Positions 17,156-26,195 of a DNA stretch of 64,000 nt are shown piece by piece (position 1 is the first letter of the stretch; every line of letters starts with the position of its first letter). A program made the position numbers and the translations under genes. The notes beneath the pieces were generated by a model, which saw nothing but the letters and a program-made list of their open reading frames with translations, was not told the origin of the DNA and did not search any database. This DNA comes from Candidatus Bathyoplasma sp. NZ (lineage in GTDB: Bacteria > Bacillota_I > Bacilli_A > MAG-NZ). Location of the stretch: positions 62,001-126,000 of the forward strand of contig JABENI010000016.1 of NCBI GenBank assembly GCA_013332095.1, written 5' to 3'.

Positions 17156-18462
17156 TATAAGTTATCTCCTAATAAAATATCATTTTTTATTAAATCTTCT
17201 AAAGACTGCGCTTTGATAACTTCTTTAACTTTACCATCATCGACAAATACTACCCCCGGCTTAGTTATTCTATTGTAGTTACTACTCATTGAATATCCAT
17301 AAGCCCCTGTACTAAAAACAACAAGATAGTCCCCAATTTCCGATTTGGCTACTTGACAATTATTTATTAAAACATCACCTGATTCACAGCATTGTCCAGC
17401 GATTGTCCTTACTTCTAACTCAGCTTTCATCTTATTTACAACTGCACATTCATATTTTGCTTGGTATAAGGCAGGTCTAATATTATCGCTCATTCCACCG
17501 TTGACAAATAAATAATTTTTTCCCCCAAAAGTATTTTTTTTAGCACCGATTTTATATAGACTTACTCCAGCGTTCCCGACAATACTTCTTCCTGGTTCAA
17601 TTACTAGTGAATCAATTTTTATCTCATTATCTGTTAAATACTTTTCCACGTTAGTTATTAAATTTTGAACGATACTCTCGGTACTTTCAGGGTCATCTTC
17701 TTCAGTATAGTATATTCCGAATCCTCCACCTAAGTTTAATTCACTTACTTTGATCTTAGTTTCAGAATTAATTTTTTTAATAAAACTAAGCATCGTATAA
17801 GCTGCTTTAGAAAATGAGTTCCCAGCAAATATTTGTGAGCCGATATGACAATGAACTCCTTTAAAAATTAATAATTTTTCTCGATCTATTTCTTTAATCA
17901 GGCTGAATACTTTTTGATCGTTATAAGTACTTACCCCAAATTTAGAAGTAAAGTTAGCAGTTTGAATATAATCGTGAGTATGTACATCTATTCCCGGATT
18001 TAACCGAAGCATAATATTGATGCCTTTATTTAATCTCTTAGTAATTTTTTTAATATTTTCTAATTCATATTCATTATCTAAGACAATACAGCCAATCTGA
18101 CTCTCAATAGCTAATGTCAATCCTTCGATTGATTTGTTGTTTCCGTGAAAATAAATTTTACTTGGCTCAGTCTTTGCTTTTAAAGCAGTGTACAGTTCTC
18201 CTAGACTAACTACATCTACACCTAGCCCATGTTTATTACACAGTTCGTACATCGCTAAACAAGAAAATGCTTTTGAAGCATATAGGACTTTCGTTTTAAA
18301 CATCGCTGATTTAAATTGTTCAATATATTCTTTCATACATTTTTCAATTAATTTTTGATCGTAAACATAGAGAGGTGTTTTAAACTTCTTACCTATTTCA
18401 CTATAACTAACATTTCCTACAGTTAATTGATTATTTACTATTTTGTGGGTTCCAAATAACAT
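17155..18462 (-). CDS. lysA: Diaminopimelate decarboxylase
   Basis: A 435-residue PLP enzyme of alanine-racemase fold that makes L-lysine from meso-diaminopimelate. The PLP lysine is in YASKAFSC (about residue 63), with GGGFGIYYTEED near 235, EPGRSIVGNAG near 295 and the active-site CCESGDVL near 350. It is the first gene after the riboswitch, with only a modest ribosome site (GATGGTGA). Being first, it gets the highest transcription when lysine is scarce. Confidence 0.95.
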   Translation of the reverse strand: MLFGTHKIVNNQLTVGNVSYSEIGKKFKTPLYVYDQKLIEKCMKEYIEQFKSAMFKTKVLYASKAFSCLAMYELCNKHGLGVDVVSLGELYTALKAKTEPSKIYFHGNNKSIEGLTLAIESQIGCIVLDNEYELENIKKITKRLNKGINIMLRLNPGIDVHTHDYIQTANFTSKFGVSTYNDQKVFSLIKEIDREKLLIFKGVHCHIGSQIFAGNSFSKAAYTMLSFIKKINSETKIKVSELNLGGGFGIYYTEEDDPESTESIVQNLITNVEKYLTDNEIKIDSLVIEPGRSIVGNAGVSLYKIGAKKNTFGGKNYLFVNGGMSDNIRPALYQAKYECAVVNKMKAELEVRTIAGQCCESGDVLINNCQVAKSEIGDYLVVFSTGAYGYSMSSNYNRITKPGVVFVDDGKVKEVIKAQSLEDLIKNDILLGDNL

Positions 18463-18483
18463 TATTTCACCATCTTTCTATAA

Positions 18484-18508
18484 ACAAAAAAAGTACCCCG
18501 AGGCACTT
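18484..18508 (-). terminator. Riboswitch-controlled terminator before lysA
   Basis: On the minus strand, stem AAGTGCC/GGTACTT with loop TCGG, directly followed by seven T. It lies between the lysine aptamer and lysA, the position of an attenuator formed when lysine is bound. Confidence 0.85.
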
Positions 18509-18526
18509 GAATAAATAAATTTTTAT

Positions 18527-18686
18527 TTTTTAGCACCGCTACTTTTAAGTAGGAGCATTGTAAGTATTCCTTACAATACCATATAGTCTTTATGCCTAAA
18601 AACTACATTCGGCGATGGTTACCTTTCCTATACTTCTTCGTTTGCCAACTCTGTATAGTACTCTGATACACCGCTTCCTCTAATAT
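18527..18686 (-). promoter_or_regulatory. Lysine riboswitch (L box)
   Basis: Minus-strand leader with conserved L-box pieces in order: TTAGAGG at the 5' side, AGTACTATACAGAG, then GGAAAGG and CATCGCCGAA, and closure by a 3' strand ending in GCTAA that can pair with the 5' TTAG. It lies in the leader of lysA, upstream of an intrinsic terminator. Expected behaviour from the family: lysine binding favours termination of the seven-gene operon. Confidence 0.92.
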
Positions 18687-18698
18687 TTAATTTATTGG

Positions 18699-18727
18699 AG
18701 TATATCATTTAATTACTGTAAAGTCAA
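18699..18727 (-). promoter_or_regulatory. Promoter of the lysine operon
   Basis: Minus strand TTGACT (18727-18722), 17 bases, TATACT (18704-18699), about 13 bases before the first conserved L-box sequence. Confidence 0.85.
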
Positions 18728-18864
18728 GAATATTTAAAATAACTTCTGCTATTTTTCCAAATGATAAATTTTAAAATGTATGTTAAAATTTATCTGATGT
18801 CTGTATATTTTAAAAGATTAAAAATGAGGTATAATCAATAGTAAGGTTATTAGGAGCGATTAAA

Positions 18865-19710
18865 ATGGAAAAAAAAATTAGAAAGTTATGCTGTCAAGTT
18901 TTCGATGTTGAAGACTTTGAAGTAATAAAAAAATTTAAAGGTGGTAGAAGTAACCACATTTTTCTAGTTAAAGTAAATGACCAATTACTTACTGTTAGAA
19001 TATCTATTCCCTCGAATAAGCAGTATGTTAATCGTCAAGAGGAAGCACGCAACTCAAAGTTAGTTAAACAGTTAAACTTAAATAAAGAATCACTTTATTT
19101 TGATTTAGAAACGGGCGATGAAATTTGTAAATACATCGAAGGTGAAACTTTAAAAACGGCTCAATTAGATTATCAAAAAATTGCCAAAGTTTTAAAAATT
19201 TTACACAATAGTAAATTAATTGCCGAAAATGATTATGATTTTTTTAACCGCTTAGAGAAATTACAAAAAAACACTAAAATCATCGACTGCGAGTTTTTCC
19301 AAGTTAAAAAGCAGTTTTTAAAATATAAAAGTTTTTTAAATAATTTTGAAAAAACTTTATGTCACTGTGACTCAGGAATAACTAATTTTATTGTTGCTAG
19401 TGATGGAAGATATTATTTAATCGACTGGGAATTTTCAGCGAACAACGACCCTTATTACGACATTGCTTGTCTTGCTGACGCTAGTCTAGACGATGCATTA
19501 AAAGTTTTAACTGCTTATTTAGGCAATGTCCCAACTGTTGAAAATATCAACCGTTTAATTTTATGGCGAATTTCTCAGTGTCTACAGTGGTTCTTAGTTG
19601 CTGAACAAAAAGATGAACAAGGTTTAAGTGAAAAGTTAAATATCGATTTCAAAAAAATTTCTGGCAATTATTTATTAACTGTTAAACAATTATTTAAGCA
19701 ACTAAAATAA
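18865..19710 (+). CDS. Choline kinase/aminoglycoside phosphotransferase-like protein (LicA-type)
   Basis: A 281-residue kinase-fold protein. An N-terminal lobe with GGRSNHIFLVKV (about residues 27-38) binds ATP, the catalytic loop LCHCDSGITNF has the HxD...N pattern (about 164-174), and LIDWEFS (about 184) supplies the metal-binding Asp. These fit the choline/ethanolamine kinase and APH group. LicA-like phosphorylation of choline for decorating cell-wall polymers is plausible, but no licB/licC/licD genes are adjacent, so the substrate is open. A ribosome site AGGAG precedes the ATG. Single-gene unit with its own terminator. Confidence 0.75.
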   Translation: MEKKIRKLCCQVFDVEDFEVIKKFKGGRSNHIFLVKVNDQLLTVRISIPSNKQYVNRQEEARNSKLVKQLNLNKESLYFDLETGDEICKYIEGETLKTAQLDYQKIAKVLKILHNSKLIAENDYDFFNRLEKLQKNTKIIDCEFFQVKKQFLKYKSFLNNFEKTLCHCDSGITNFIVASDGRYYLIDWEFSANNDPYYDIACLADASLDDALKVLTAYLGNVPTVENINRLILWRISQCLQWFLVAEQKDEQGLSEKLNIDFKKISGNYLLTVKQLFKQLK

Positions 19711-19738
19711 AAAAGGTAATGCATTTACCTTTTTTTTA
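19711..19738. terminator. Bidirectional terminator
   Basis: Stem AAAAGGTAA/TTACCTTTT with eight T on the plus strand, between two convergent genes. Confidence 0.8.
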
Positions 19739-19746
19739 AATTAATT

Positions 19747-20622
19747 TTATTTTGTTTTTTTTCTAACTATACTATCCATGGTAGCATCCGTTTTGATATC
19801 TTTCCAATATGTCCAACCGTTTGCAGCTCTTCCAGCAATTACCGCTGCGGCAATGCTAGGACTATTAAATTCATAATCTTTGGTGAATTCATAAAATCCT
19901 TCTATCTCTTTCATAACACCCAGACGAATAAGTTCAGTTCTGTTTTTTACGATAAAAGAGTCTCCTAGAATGCTGTCAACAACTCCTTTTCTAGCAAGTG
20001 AGCCTTTTAGTACGTAATATTTATCATTGATAATTTTACATTTGCCATCAAAACCAAGTGTTTCACTTTTAAACTGATACGTTACCGTATTGTCTTCTTT
20101 AATTTGTTCCACTTTTGCTACAGGATTAAACACATTAACACTCAATGCTTGAATTAATAGTTTGATAATTTCAAAATACTGTAAACATTCTGCTTCTTTG
20201 GGCTCAGTAATAGTAGATCGTTGGCCATCATTTTTATTTTCGACATTAAATCTTCCTGCTTCTTTTGCTTTTTTAATCATTAAATTTTCCAAATAGTGTA
20301 AATGTGCTTTATCAAAACTGCCGGTATCATTTAAAATCACATAGCCAGTATCCCAAAAATCCTTGTTTTCTCGATGAGATTTTAAACGATTAAATAAGTT
20401 ATCTGTTTCACCAAAATAGACTTGTTCCTTACCATCCATACTTTTACCGTATAACATGTAACAACCGTTAATATCTTTAAATCTTTTCCCAACGTTATCT
20501 AATTCTATGATGTTAAAAGCAATTATTTTTAATGGTCTAACGGTATCTCTAGCAATTCTAATGGCATTCGGTTCCCCTGTCGGTAAATATATCTCTATCG
20601 TTCTACTATTTTCTAAACTCAT
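19747..20622 (-). CDS. GIY-YIG nuclease-family protein with DUF4357-like C-terminus
   Basis: A 291-residue protein. GCYMLYGK and VYFGETDNLFNRLKSHRENK (about residues 54-80) form a GIY-YIG core with the family Arg, and the C-terminal 70 residues (RKGVVDSILGDSFI through SPSIAAAVIAGRAANGWTYWK) match the DUF4357 pattern. Such proteins occur singly or near restriction genes, and the function is unknown; DNA cleavage or repair is possible. The start at 20622 follows AAAGGAG; an upstream ATG lacks a site. No partner genes nearby. Confidence 0.75.
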   Translation of the reverse strand: MSLENSRTIEIYLPTGEPNAIRIARDTVRPLKIIAFNIIELDNVGKRFKDINGCYMLYGKSMDGKEQVYFGETDNLFNRLKSHRENKDFWDTGYVILNDTGSFDKAHLHYLENLMIKKAKEAGRFNVENKNDGQRSTITEPKEAECLQYFEIIKLLIQALSVNVFNPVAKVEQIKEDNTVTYQFKSETLGFDGKCKIINDKYYVLKGSLARKGVVDSILGDSFIVKNRTELIRLGVMKEIEGFYEFTKDYEFNSPSIAAAVIAGRAANGWTYWKDIKTDATMDSIVRKKTK

Positions 20623-20864
20623 TTTATTTCTCCTTTTTATCAGAAAATGTTTCATAATTTCATCCTAAATTATATCATATTACTCCATATTTTCCCATTT
20701 ATTTATCTATTTCTCTTATAAATACTAAATTAAATCTAATTTTAGACAAATAAAAAAAGCTGATGTTAAAGGAGAGGCAAACAACAAGCTAATTTTAATC
20801 AATTCCATTTATTTTATATTTCCTAGTTTTGTATTATTTTTTTTAAAATTTCAGATACTTACAT

Positions 20865-20941
20865 TGGGGCGACCGATGGGAATCGAACCCACGCATGTCG
20901 GAACCACAATCCAATGTGTTAACCACTTCACCACGATCGCC
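20865..20941 (-). tRNA. tRNA-His (GTG)
   Basis: A 77-base cloverleaf on the minus strand with anticodon loop TTGTGGT. The extra 5' G (G-1) opposite discriminator C is the histidine identity feature, and acceptor GCGATCG pairs CGGTCGC. CCA is encoded. Confidence 0.95.
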
Positions 20942-20957
20942 ATCTCAATACATAATC

Positions 20958-20986
20958 ATTCTAGCATAAAGAAGAAGAATTGTCTA
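20958..20986 (-). promoter_or_regulatory. Promoter of tRNA-His
   Basis: TAGACA (20986-20981), 17 bases, TAGAAT (20963-20958) on the minus strand, 16 bases before the tRNA. Confidence 0.7.
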
Positions 20987-21113
20987 GTATAAACGATATT
21001 TATTAATCTATTCACAAAATAATACATTTTTTCCCATTTATATACTATAATGGTAGATTTTGGGTAACATATTATTGTATAATTTATATAACTAATATAT
21101 AAGGAGGAATAAT

Positions 21114-22493
21114 ATGTTTAACGACCTAGAATTAAAAGATATTTTAAATATTGGGTTGAGCACAGGTGCAGATTTATGTGAAATTTATTTTGAGGACAAA
21201 ACTAAAAATGTTTTAGAAGCTGAAGGCGGTCTTATCTCCAGTGCTAACAACGCTCACACCAGGGGAGCGGGAGTTAGAATAATTAAAGATGACTTTGTTG
21301 TTTACGGCTATACTAACGAATTAAATTTTAAAAACTTAACTAACTTAACCGCCGATTTAGCCAGTTCATTCACCGGAAATAAAAAAACTTGTTTGGACTT
21401 TGTTAAAGAAAACCGGAGTCCGTTTAAAATTATCAAACATCCTGAGGATGTCTCAATTGAAGAAAAAGCTGAAATAATTAAAAAAATGCACGACTATGCT
21501 TTTAACTACGATCAATGCATAACGCAAACTAAAGGAATTCTTTTAGATGAATCACAAGATATTTCAATCGTTAACTCTAACGGTAAATACGTTGCTGACA
21601 CTCGTGTCAGAACAAGATTTTATATTATCTCAATTGCTAAACACAACGACGCTATCCAAACAGGATCAGAAGGTCCTGGTGGACAAGTGGGATATGAACT
21701 ATTTGACCAAATAGATTTAAAAAAAGTTTGTCTAGAATCAGCGAGAACAGCTAAAAAAATGGTCTACGCAGATGAATGTCCATCTAAAGAAATGCCGGTT
21801 ATTATCCATAACGGTTTTGGCGGAGTAATTTTTCACGAAGCCTGTGGACATCCTTTAGAAGCGAGCGGTGTGGCTAAAGGATTATCCGTTTTCACTGGCA
21901 AACTAGGTCAACAAATAGCTTCGACACTAGTTACCGCAATCGATGACGGTACTATTGAGAATGGTTGGGGCTCAAGTATTTTTGATGATGAAGGAAATTT
22001 ACCTCAAAAAAATATTCTGATTGAAAACGGTATTTTAAAAAATTATTTAATCGATGAATTTAACGGCAAAAAAATGAATTTAAGCAGCAACGGTGCCTGT
22101 AGAAGAGAATCGTATAAACACCTACCTACATCGCGCATGAGTAATACTTATATTGATAATGGTGAAAGCACTTTTGAAGAAATTATCCAAAAGACAAAAT
22201 ACGGTCTATTTGCTAAAAAATTAGGTGGCGGTAGTGTTAATCCGGCGACTGGTGATTTCAACTTCTCGGTATTAGAAGGTTACATTGTCGAAGATGGCAA
22301 AATTGGTAAACCGGTTAAAGGGGCGACCTTAGTTGGTAACGGAGCAAATGCTCTAATGAAAATTGATATGGTTGCTAACAATTTATTAAGAGCTCAAGGA
22401 ATGTGCGGTGCCTCTAGTGGTGCACTAGCTGCTGATGTAGGACAACCGACTATCAGAGTATCAAAAATGACAGTAGGTGGAAGAGGTGAATAA
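21114..22493 (+). CDS. tldD: Metalloprotease TldD
   Basis: This 459-residue subunit of the TldD-TldE peptidase carries the zinc motif in FHEACGHPLEA (HExxxH, about residue 240) and the family's C-terminal GGSVNPATGDFNF and QGMCGASSGALAADVGQP. The heterodimer digests unfolded peptides and in some species matures microcins or degrades antitoxins. The gene overlaps nothing, and tldE begins one base after its stop. AAGGAGG precedes the ATG. No peptide-modification cluster is adjacent, so a housekeeping role is most likely. Confidence 0.92.
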   Translation: MFNDLELKDILNIGLSTGADLCEIYFEDKTKNVLEAEGGLISSANNAHTRGAGVRIIKDDFVVYGYTNELNFKNLTNLTADLASSFTGNKKTCLDFVKENRSPFKIIKHPEDVSIEEKAEIIKKMHDYAFNYDQCITQTKGILLDESQDISIVNSNGKYVADTRVRTRFYIISIAKHNDAIQTGSEGPGGQVGYELFDQIDLKKVCLESARTAKKMVYADECPSKEMPVIIHNGFGGVIFHEACGHPLEASGVAKGLSVFTGKLGQQIASTLVTAIDDGTIENGWGSSIFDDEGNLPQKNILIENGILKNYLIDEFNGKKMNLSSNGACRRESYKHLPTSRMSNTYIDNGESTFEEIIQKTKYGLFAKKLGGGSVNPATGDFNFSVLEGYIVEDGKIGKPVKGATLVGNGANALMKIDMVANNLLRAQGMCGASSGALAADVGQPTIRVSKMTVGGRGE

Positions 22494-22494
22494 G

Positions 22495-23802
22495 ATGATT
22501 TTTAAATTAGCTAAAGAAATGAAGATTGAAGATTTAGAAATTTACACAGCTAAATCGGCTAACAAAAGTTTAAAAACATTCAATCAAAAAATTGAATCTT
22601 ACAAGATATCAAACCAAAATATTTTATCTATTCGGGGAATTTACAATTCTAAAATGGGATATGTTTACACGGAAGATTTAGAAGAGGATCCCCAACAATT
22701 ACTAGCAAAGTTAATTGATAATTCCACAGTTATTACCAATACTGATATCGAACAAATATTCGGTGATAAAGTTGTTTATAAAGAAGCTGAAAAAATTTCT
22801 ACGCAAAAAATAACTTATCAAGAAAGTTTTGATCTGTTAGTTAAGACCGAAAAATTAATAAAAAATTACAGCGATAAAATTACTGATACCAGCGGTTCTT
22901 ATACTGATTCAACCAGTGCGATTACTATTTGTAATTCTAAAGGGTTAAACTTGAGTAAAAAAATAAGATATTTCTTTGTCTATCTAAGCGCTATTGCTAA
23001 AGACAACAACGATACAACTAACGCTTATGAATATCAACTGACAAGAAATTTCTCTTCGCTTGATTCTCGAAAACTAGCTCAAGAAACGGCTAAAAATGCT
23101 ATCGAAGCAATAGGTGCTAAACCTTGCCCTTCTAAAAAATATAATTTACTATTAAAAAATAGTGTGAGTAGCGATATTTTAGACCAATTAAAAGGACAGT
23201 TTTATGCTAGTAATGTGCAAAAACAAATGTCCAGTTTAAGCGGTAAATTAAACCAAAAAATAGTTGGTGAAGCAATCTCTATAACCGATAATCCTTTTAT
23301 TGAATGTGCTATTAATAATGATCCTTTTGATGATGAGGGGGTTCCTACAACTACAACTGCTATTATTCAAAACGGTAAACTGGTTAATTATTTATACAAT
23401 TTAAAATCAGCTAAAAAAGATAACGTAAAAACAACAGGTAACGGCTTTAAAGGTTCCGTTGCTGCTAAAGTAGGTACCAGTTCGACTAACATTTTCATCG
23501 AACCCAAAGATAGTTCTTTTCAAGAATTACTAACAACTTTAAACGAAGGAATTTATATTACCGAAGTCAGTGGTACTAATTCGGGAATCAATAAAATAAA
23601 TGGTGATTTTTCTTTACAAGCAAGTGGCTTTTTAGTTAAAGATGGTAAAATTGGTCAACCCGTTAAACTAATAACCATTGCTGACAACTATTTTAAAATG
23701 TTAGAAAAAGTAATCAAAGTTGGAAACGACCTTAAATTGGATTATTCAGGAGTAGGTAGTCCTTCTTTATTAGTAGCTGATATTTCTGTATCTGGACAAT
23801 AA
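22495..23802 (+). CDS. tldE: TldE/PmbA, inactive partner subunit of TldD
   Basis: This 435-residue homologue lacks HExxxH, as expected of TldE, but keeps the paired C-terminal fold (IYITEVSGTNSGINKINGDFSL, then GFLVKDGKIGQP). I choose the ATG at 22495 with AGAGGTG upstream. It is translationally coupled to tldD (TAAG-ATG). No terminator is obvious before the next gene, which starts 95 bases on. Confidence 0.9.
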   Translation: MIFKLAKEMKIEDLEIYTAKSANKSLKTFNQKIESYKISNQNILSIRGIYNSKMGYVYTEDLEEDPQQLLAKLIDNSTVITNTDIEQIFGDKVVYKEAEKISTQKITYQESFDLLVKTEKLIKNYSDKITDTSGSYTDSTSAITICNSKGLNLSKKIRYFFVYLSAIAKDNNDTTNAYEYQLTRNFSSLDSRKLAQETAKNAIEAIGAKPCPSKKYNLLLKNSVSSDILDQLKGQFYASNVQKQMSSLSGKLNQKIVGEAISITDNPFIECAINNDPFDDEGVPTTTTAIIQNGKLVNYLYNLKSAKKDNVKTTGNGFKGSVAAKVGTSSTNIFIEPKDSSFQELLTTLNEGIYITEVSGTNSGINKINGDFSLQASGFLVKDGKIGQPVKLITIADNYFKMLEKVIKVGNDLKLDYSGVGSPSLLVADISVSGQ

Positions 23803-23897
23803 TCGTTGCCTTTAAAATAATCTTTTAAATGCGCATTAATAGTTTACTTTTTAAGCATATGTTATACTGTTATAAATAAAAGTAAAGGAGTGTTACG

Positions 23898-24296
23898 ATG
23901 CGTTTTAGTGAATCTTTAGAAAATTTAATTGAAATAGTATATTTACTAAATAACGGTGATAAATTTATCGGCGTTAGAGTAACTGACATTGCCGAGTCAT
24001 TAAACATTAAAAAATCTAGCGTCCATGAACTAGTAAAAAAATTAAAAACTGAAAACATTTTAATTCACGAAAAGTATGGAAATGTCTTTTTGACTGATTT
24101 AGGTTGCCAACTAGCTACTGAAATATATAATAAACATTTAATCCTGTTAGAATTTTTAACAGAAGTTGTCGGCGTATCTAAAGAAAACGCTATAAAAGAA
24201 GCTTGCCAACTAGAACACATATTGAGTTCTGAAACCATTACTAAACTTAAAATTTTATTAAATAAACATAAATCTAAACAACTTATAGCCAAATAA
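23898..24296 (+). CDS. DtxR-family metal-responsive regulator
   Basis: A 132-residue protein with an N-terminal winged helix (RVTDIAESLNIKKSSVHELVKKL, about residues 31-53) and the dimerisation/metal region KEACQLEHILS (about 99-109). The Cys at the DtxR Cys-102 position points to iron- or cobalt-type rather than MntR-type metal sites. No SH3-like third domain. It is convergent with the molybdenum/tungsten cofactor genes, so control of them is possible but unproven. AAAGGAG precedes the ATG. Confidence 0.82.
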   Translation: MRFSESLENLIEIVYLLNNGDKFIGVRVTDIAESLNIKKSSVHELVKKLKTENILIHEKYGNVFLTDLGCQLATEIYNKHLILLEFLTEVVGVSKENAIKEACQLEHILSSETITKLKILLNKHKSKQLIAK

Positions 24297-24323
24297 AAAG
24301 CCCTTAAAGAAGGCTTTTTTTAT
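24296..24323. terminator. Bidirectional terminator
   Basis: AAAAGCC/GGCTTTT around a 9-base loop, followed by T-runs, between the convergent regulator and cofactor operon. Confidence 0.8.
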
Positions 24324-26191
24324 TTTATAATCTCTCCAGAATCCGTAGTTTGATAACCACCTATCGCTGCTAATTTTTCTTTTAATTCAGCACTGTTTAA
24401 TACTTCTAAAAACTTTTGCACCTTACTTGTCTTAAACACTTCCTTACTTATTAAAAAATCATAGTGTTCTTTCCCCACTTCAATAAATTCTAACCCTTTC
24501 AAATTAGCTATTGATTTAATTGCTAATCCAGCATCAGCTCTTCCTTTTTCAACTTCACTAGCAATTAACATGTGCGTTGTTAATTCATAATCATAACCTT
24601 TTATTTCATGGCAGCCGATACCTTCCTTTTCTAATAAATAATCAAATAAAACTCTCGTTCCACTACCTCGTTGTCGATTGACAAATAAACATTTTTTTAA
24701 ATCTTTTAACGATTTTATATTTTTAGGATTCCCTTTTTTTAAAACTATCCCTTGAGTACGGGTGACTCCCCGAACTAAATAAGCATCTAAATTGTATTTA
24801 TCAATAATTGATTGATTATAAACACCATTATCTAAAAGGTGAATTGGTGCGATATGACACTCTTTGTTTTTAATTGCTAAAACTCCCCCAAACGAGCCTA
24901 CATGGATAGAGGATAACGTCCATTTATCATTCATTAAACCACTGATATAATCCATTAGAATATCGTGACTACCAATTGAAATCACCGTATTTTTAATAAC
25001 AGCTATTTCTTTTAACAACGATATTTTAACTAGTTCACCTTTTTCAATTCCTTCGGTATTTTTATCAATTTTAAGCAATCCGTCAGCTCTTAATAAACTA
25101 GTAGTTATCCCCGCTCCTCTTTTAAGCGGAGTTGCGATGAATTGGTCGTTAATAAATCCCAGTTTAACTCTAACGAATTCACTGTATTTTAAAGAAGAGT
25201 AGATTTTTTTATTTACTTTTGCTAAAACCTGCTCTCTTTTAATTTCTCTTTGCTTTAAAATTTTTAAGACTAAACGTTTCACCACTAAATCAAACCCAAT
25301 AAATGTCGATACGGGATATCCTGGTAATCCAATAATCATACATTTATCTATTTTTCCTATAATAACGGGCTTCCCTGGTTTGACATTTATTCCATGCAGA
25401 TAAACTTCTCCTAATTGTTCGATGGCTGCTTTGACAAAATCTTTTGTTCCTGCACTAGAACCGGCTCCAACAATAATAAAATCGACTGCTTTCGTCGCCT
25501 TAGTTAAAACATTTTTTAACAATTGATAATCATCTTTGATACAAGGGATTTTTTGATAATTAACTCCTAATTCAGTTAAACTATTGCCTATATAGTGCGA
25601 ATTAGTATCAATTATTTTACCTATTTCAATTTCGTTAACGTCATCGATTATTTCAGTCCCAGTAGGAATAATGGCAAATTTTGGCGTTCTAATAACTTTA
25701 ATTTTTTCCACTCCGCCACCTAACATACTAGCAATATCTACCGGCCTAATTTTGTGATTTTTTAAGATTAACAGTTCCCCTTCCACAATATCTTCCCCTA
25801 TTGGCCGAATATGTTCAAAAATATTTACTGGCTTAATAATATATTGTTGATGATCTTTTTCAATTACATCCTCTATCATAATTACCGCATCGTATTTTTC
25901 GGGAACTTGATTACCGGTATTAATATATTCAAAATCAGTTAATAAAATCATCTTCGACTCACTAGCTAATTCGGTGTCTTGATGCTTTACAGCTATCCCA
26001 TCCATTGCGCTGGCATTATAAAAAGGGCTGGAAACTTTCGCAATAACTTCAGCAAAAGTAATTCTCCCTAACGACTCCGTAACCAAAATTTCTTCTTCTT
26101 TAATCTGATAATTAATATCTTTTAAAACAAAATCAATAACTGTTTCGATACTCTCTTCATCAGTAACGTTCAAATATATATTTCTCTTCAT
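24320..26191 (-). CDS. MoeA-periplasmic-binding-protein-like fusion (molybdenum/tungsten insertase)
   Basis: A 623-residue two-domain protein. Residues 1-400 are MoeA (molybdotransferase that inserts molybdate or tungstate into adenylated molybdopterin), with SPFYNASAMDGIAV near 55, VGAGSSAGTKDF near 248 and GLPGYPVSTFIG near 298. From about residue 402 a PBP-like domain follows (IGSHDILMDYI, then FVNRQRGSGTRVLFDYLL). This architecture is known in clostridia. There is no signal peptide, so the PBP-like part is cytoplasmic and may bind the oxyanion or a ligand internally rather than serve the transporter. Last gene of the operon tupB-tupC-moeA-moeA2, 4 bases after moeA. Confidence 0.88.
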   Translation of the reverse strand: MKRNIYLNVTDEESIETVIDFVLKDINYQIKEEEILVTESLGRITFAEVIAKVSSPFYNASAMDGIAVKHQDTELASESKMILLTDFEYINTGNQVPEKYDAVIMIEDVIEKDHQQYIIKPVNIFEHIRPIGEDIVEGELLILKNHKIRPVDIASMLGGGVEKIKVIRTPKFAIIPTGTEIIDDVNEIEIGKIIDTNSHYIGNSLTELGVNYQKIPCIKDDYQLLKNVLTKATKAVDFIIVGAGSSAGTKDFVKAAIEQLGEVYLHGINVKPGKPVIIGKIDKCMIIGLPGYPVSTFIGFDLVVKRLVLKILKQREIKREQVLAKVNKKIYSSLKYSEFVRVKLGFINDQFIATPLKRGAGITTSLLRADGLLKIDKNTEGIEKGELVKISLLKEIAVIKNTVISIGSHDILMDYISGLMNDKWTLSSIHVGSFGGVLAIKNKECHIAPIHLLDNGVYNQSIIDKYNLDAYLVRGVTRTQGIVLKKGNPKNIKSLKDLKKCLFVNRQRGSGTRVLFDYLLEKEGIGCHEIKGYDYELTTHMLIASEVEKGRADAGLAIKSIANLKGLEFIEVGKEHYDFLISKEVFKTSKVQKFLEVLNSAELKEKLAAIGGYQTTDSGEIIK

Positions 26192-26195
26192 AATT

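Noticed and set aside
24320-24985. PBP-like domain of the fusion as the missing TupA
   Set aside because: The protein has no signal peptide or lipobox, so this domain cannot work outside the membrane with TupB.
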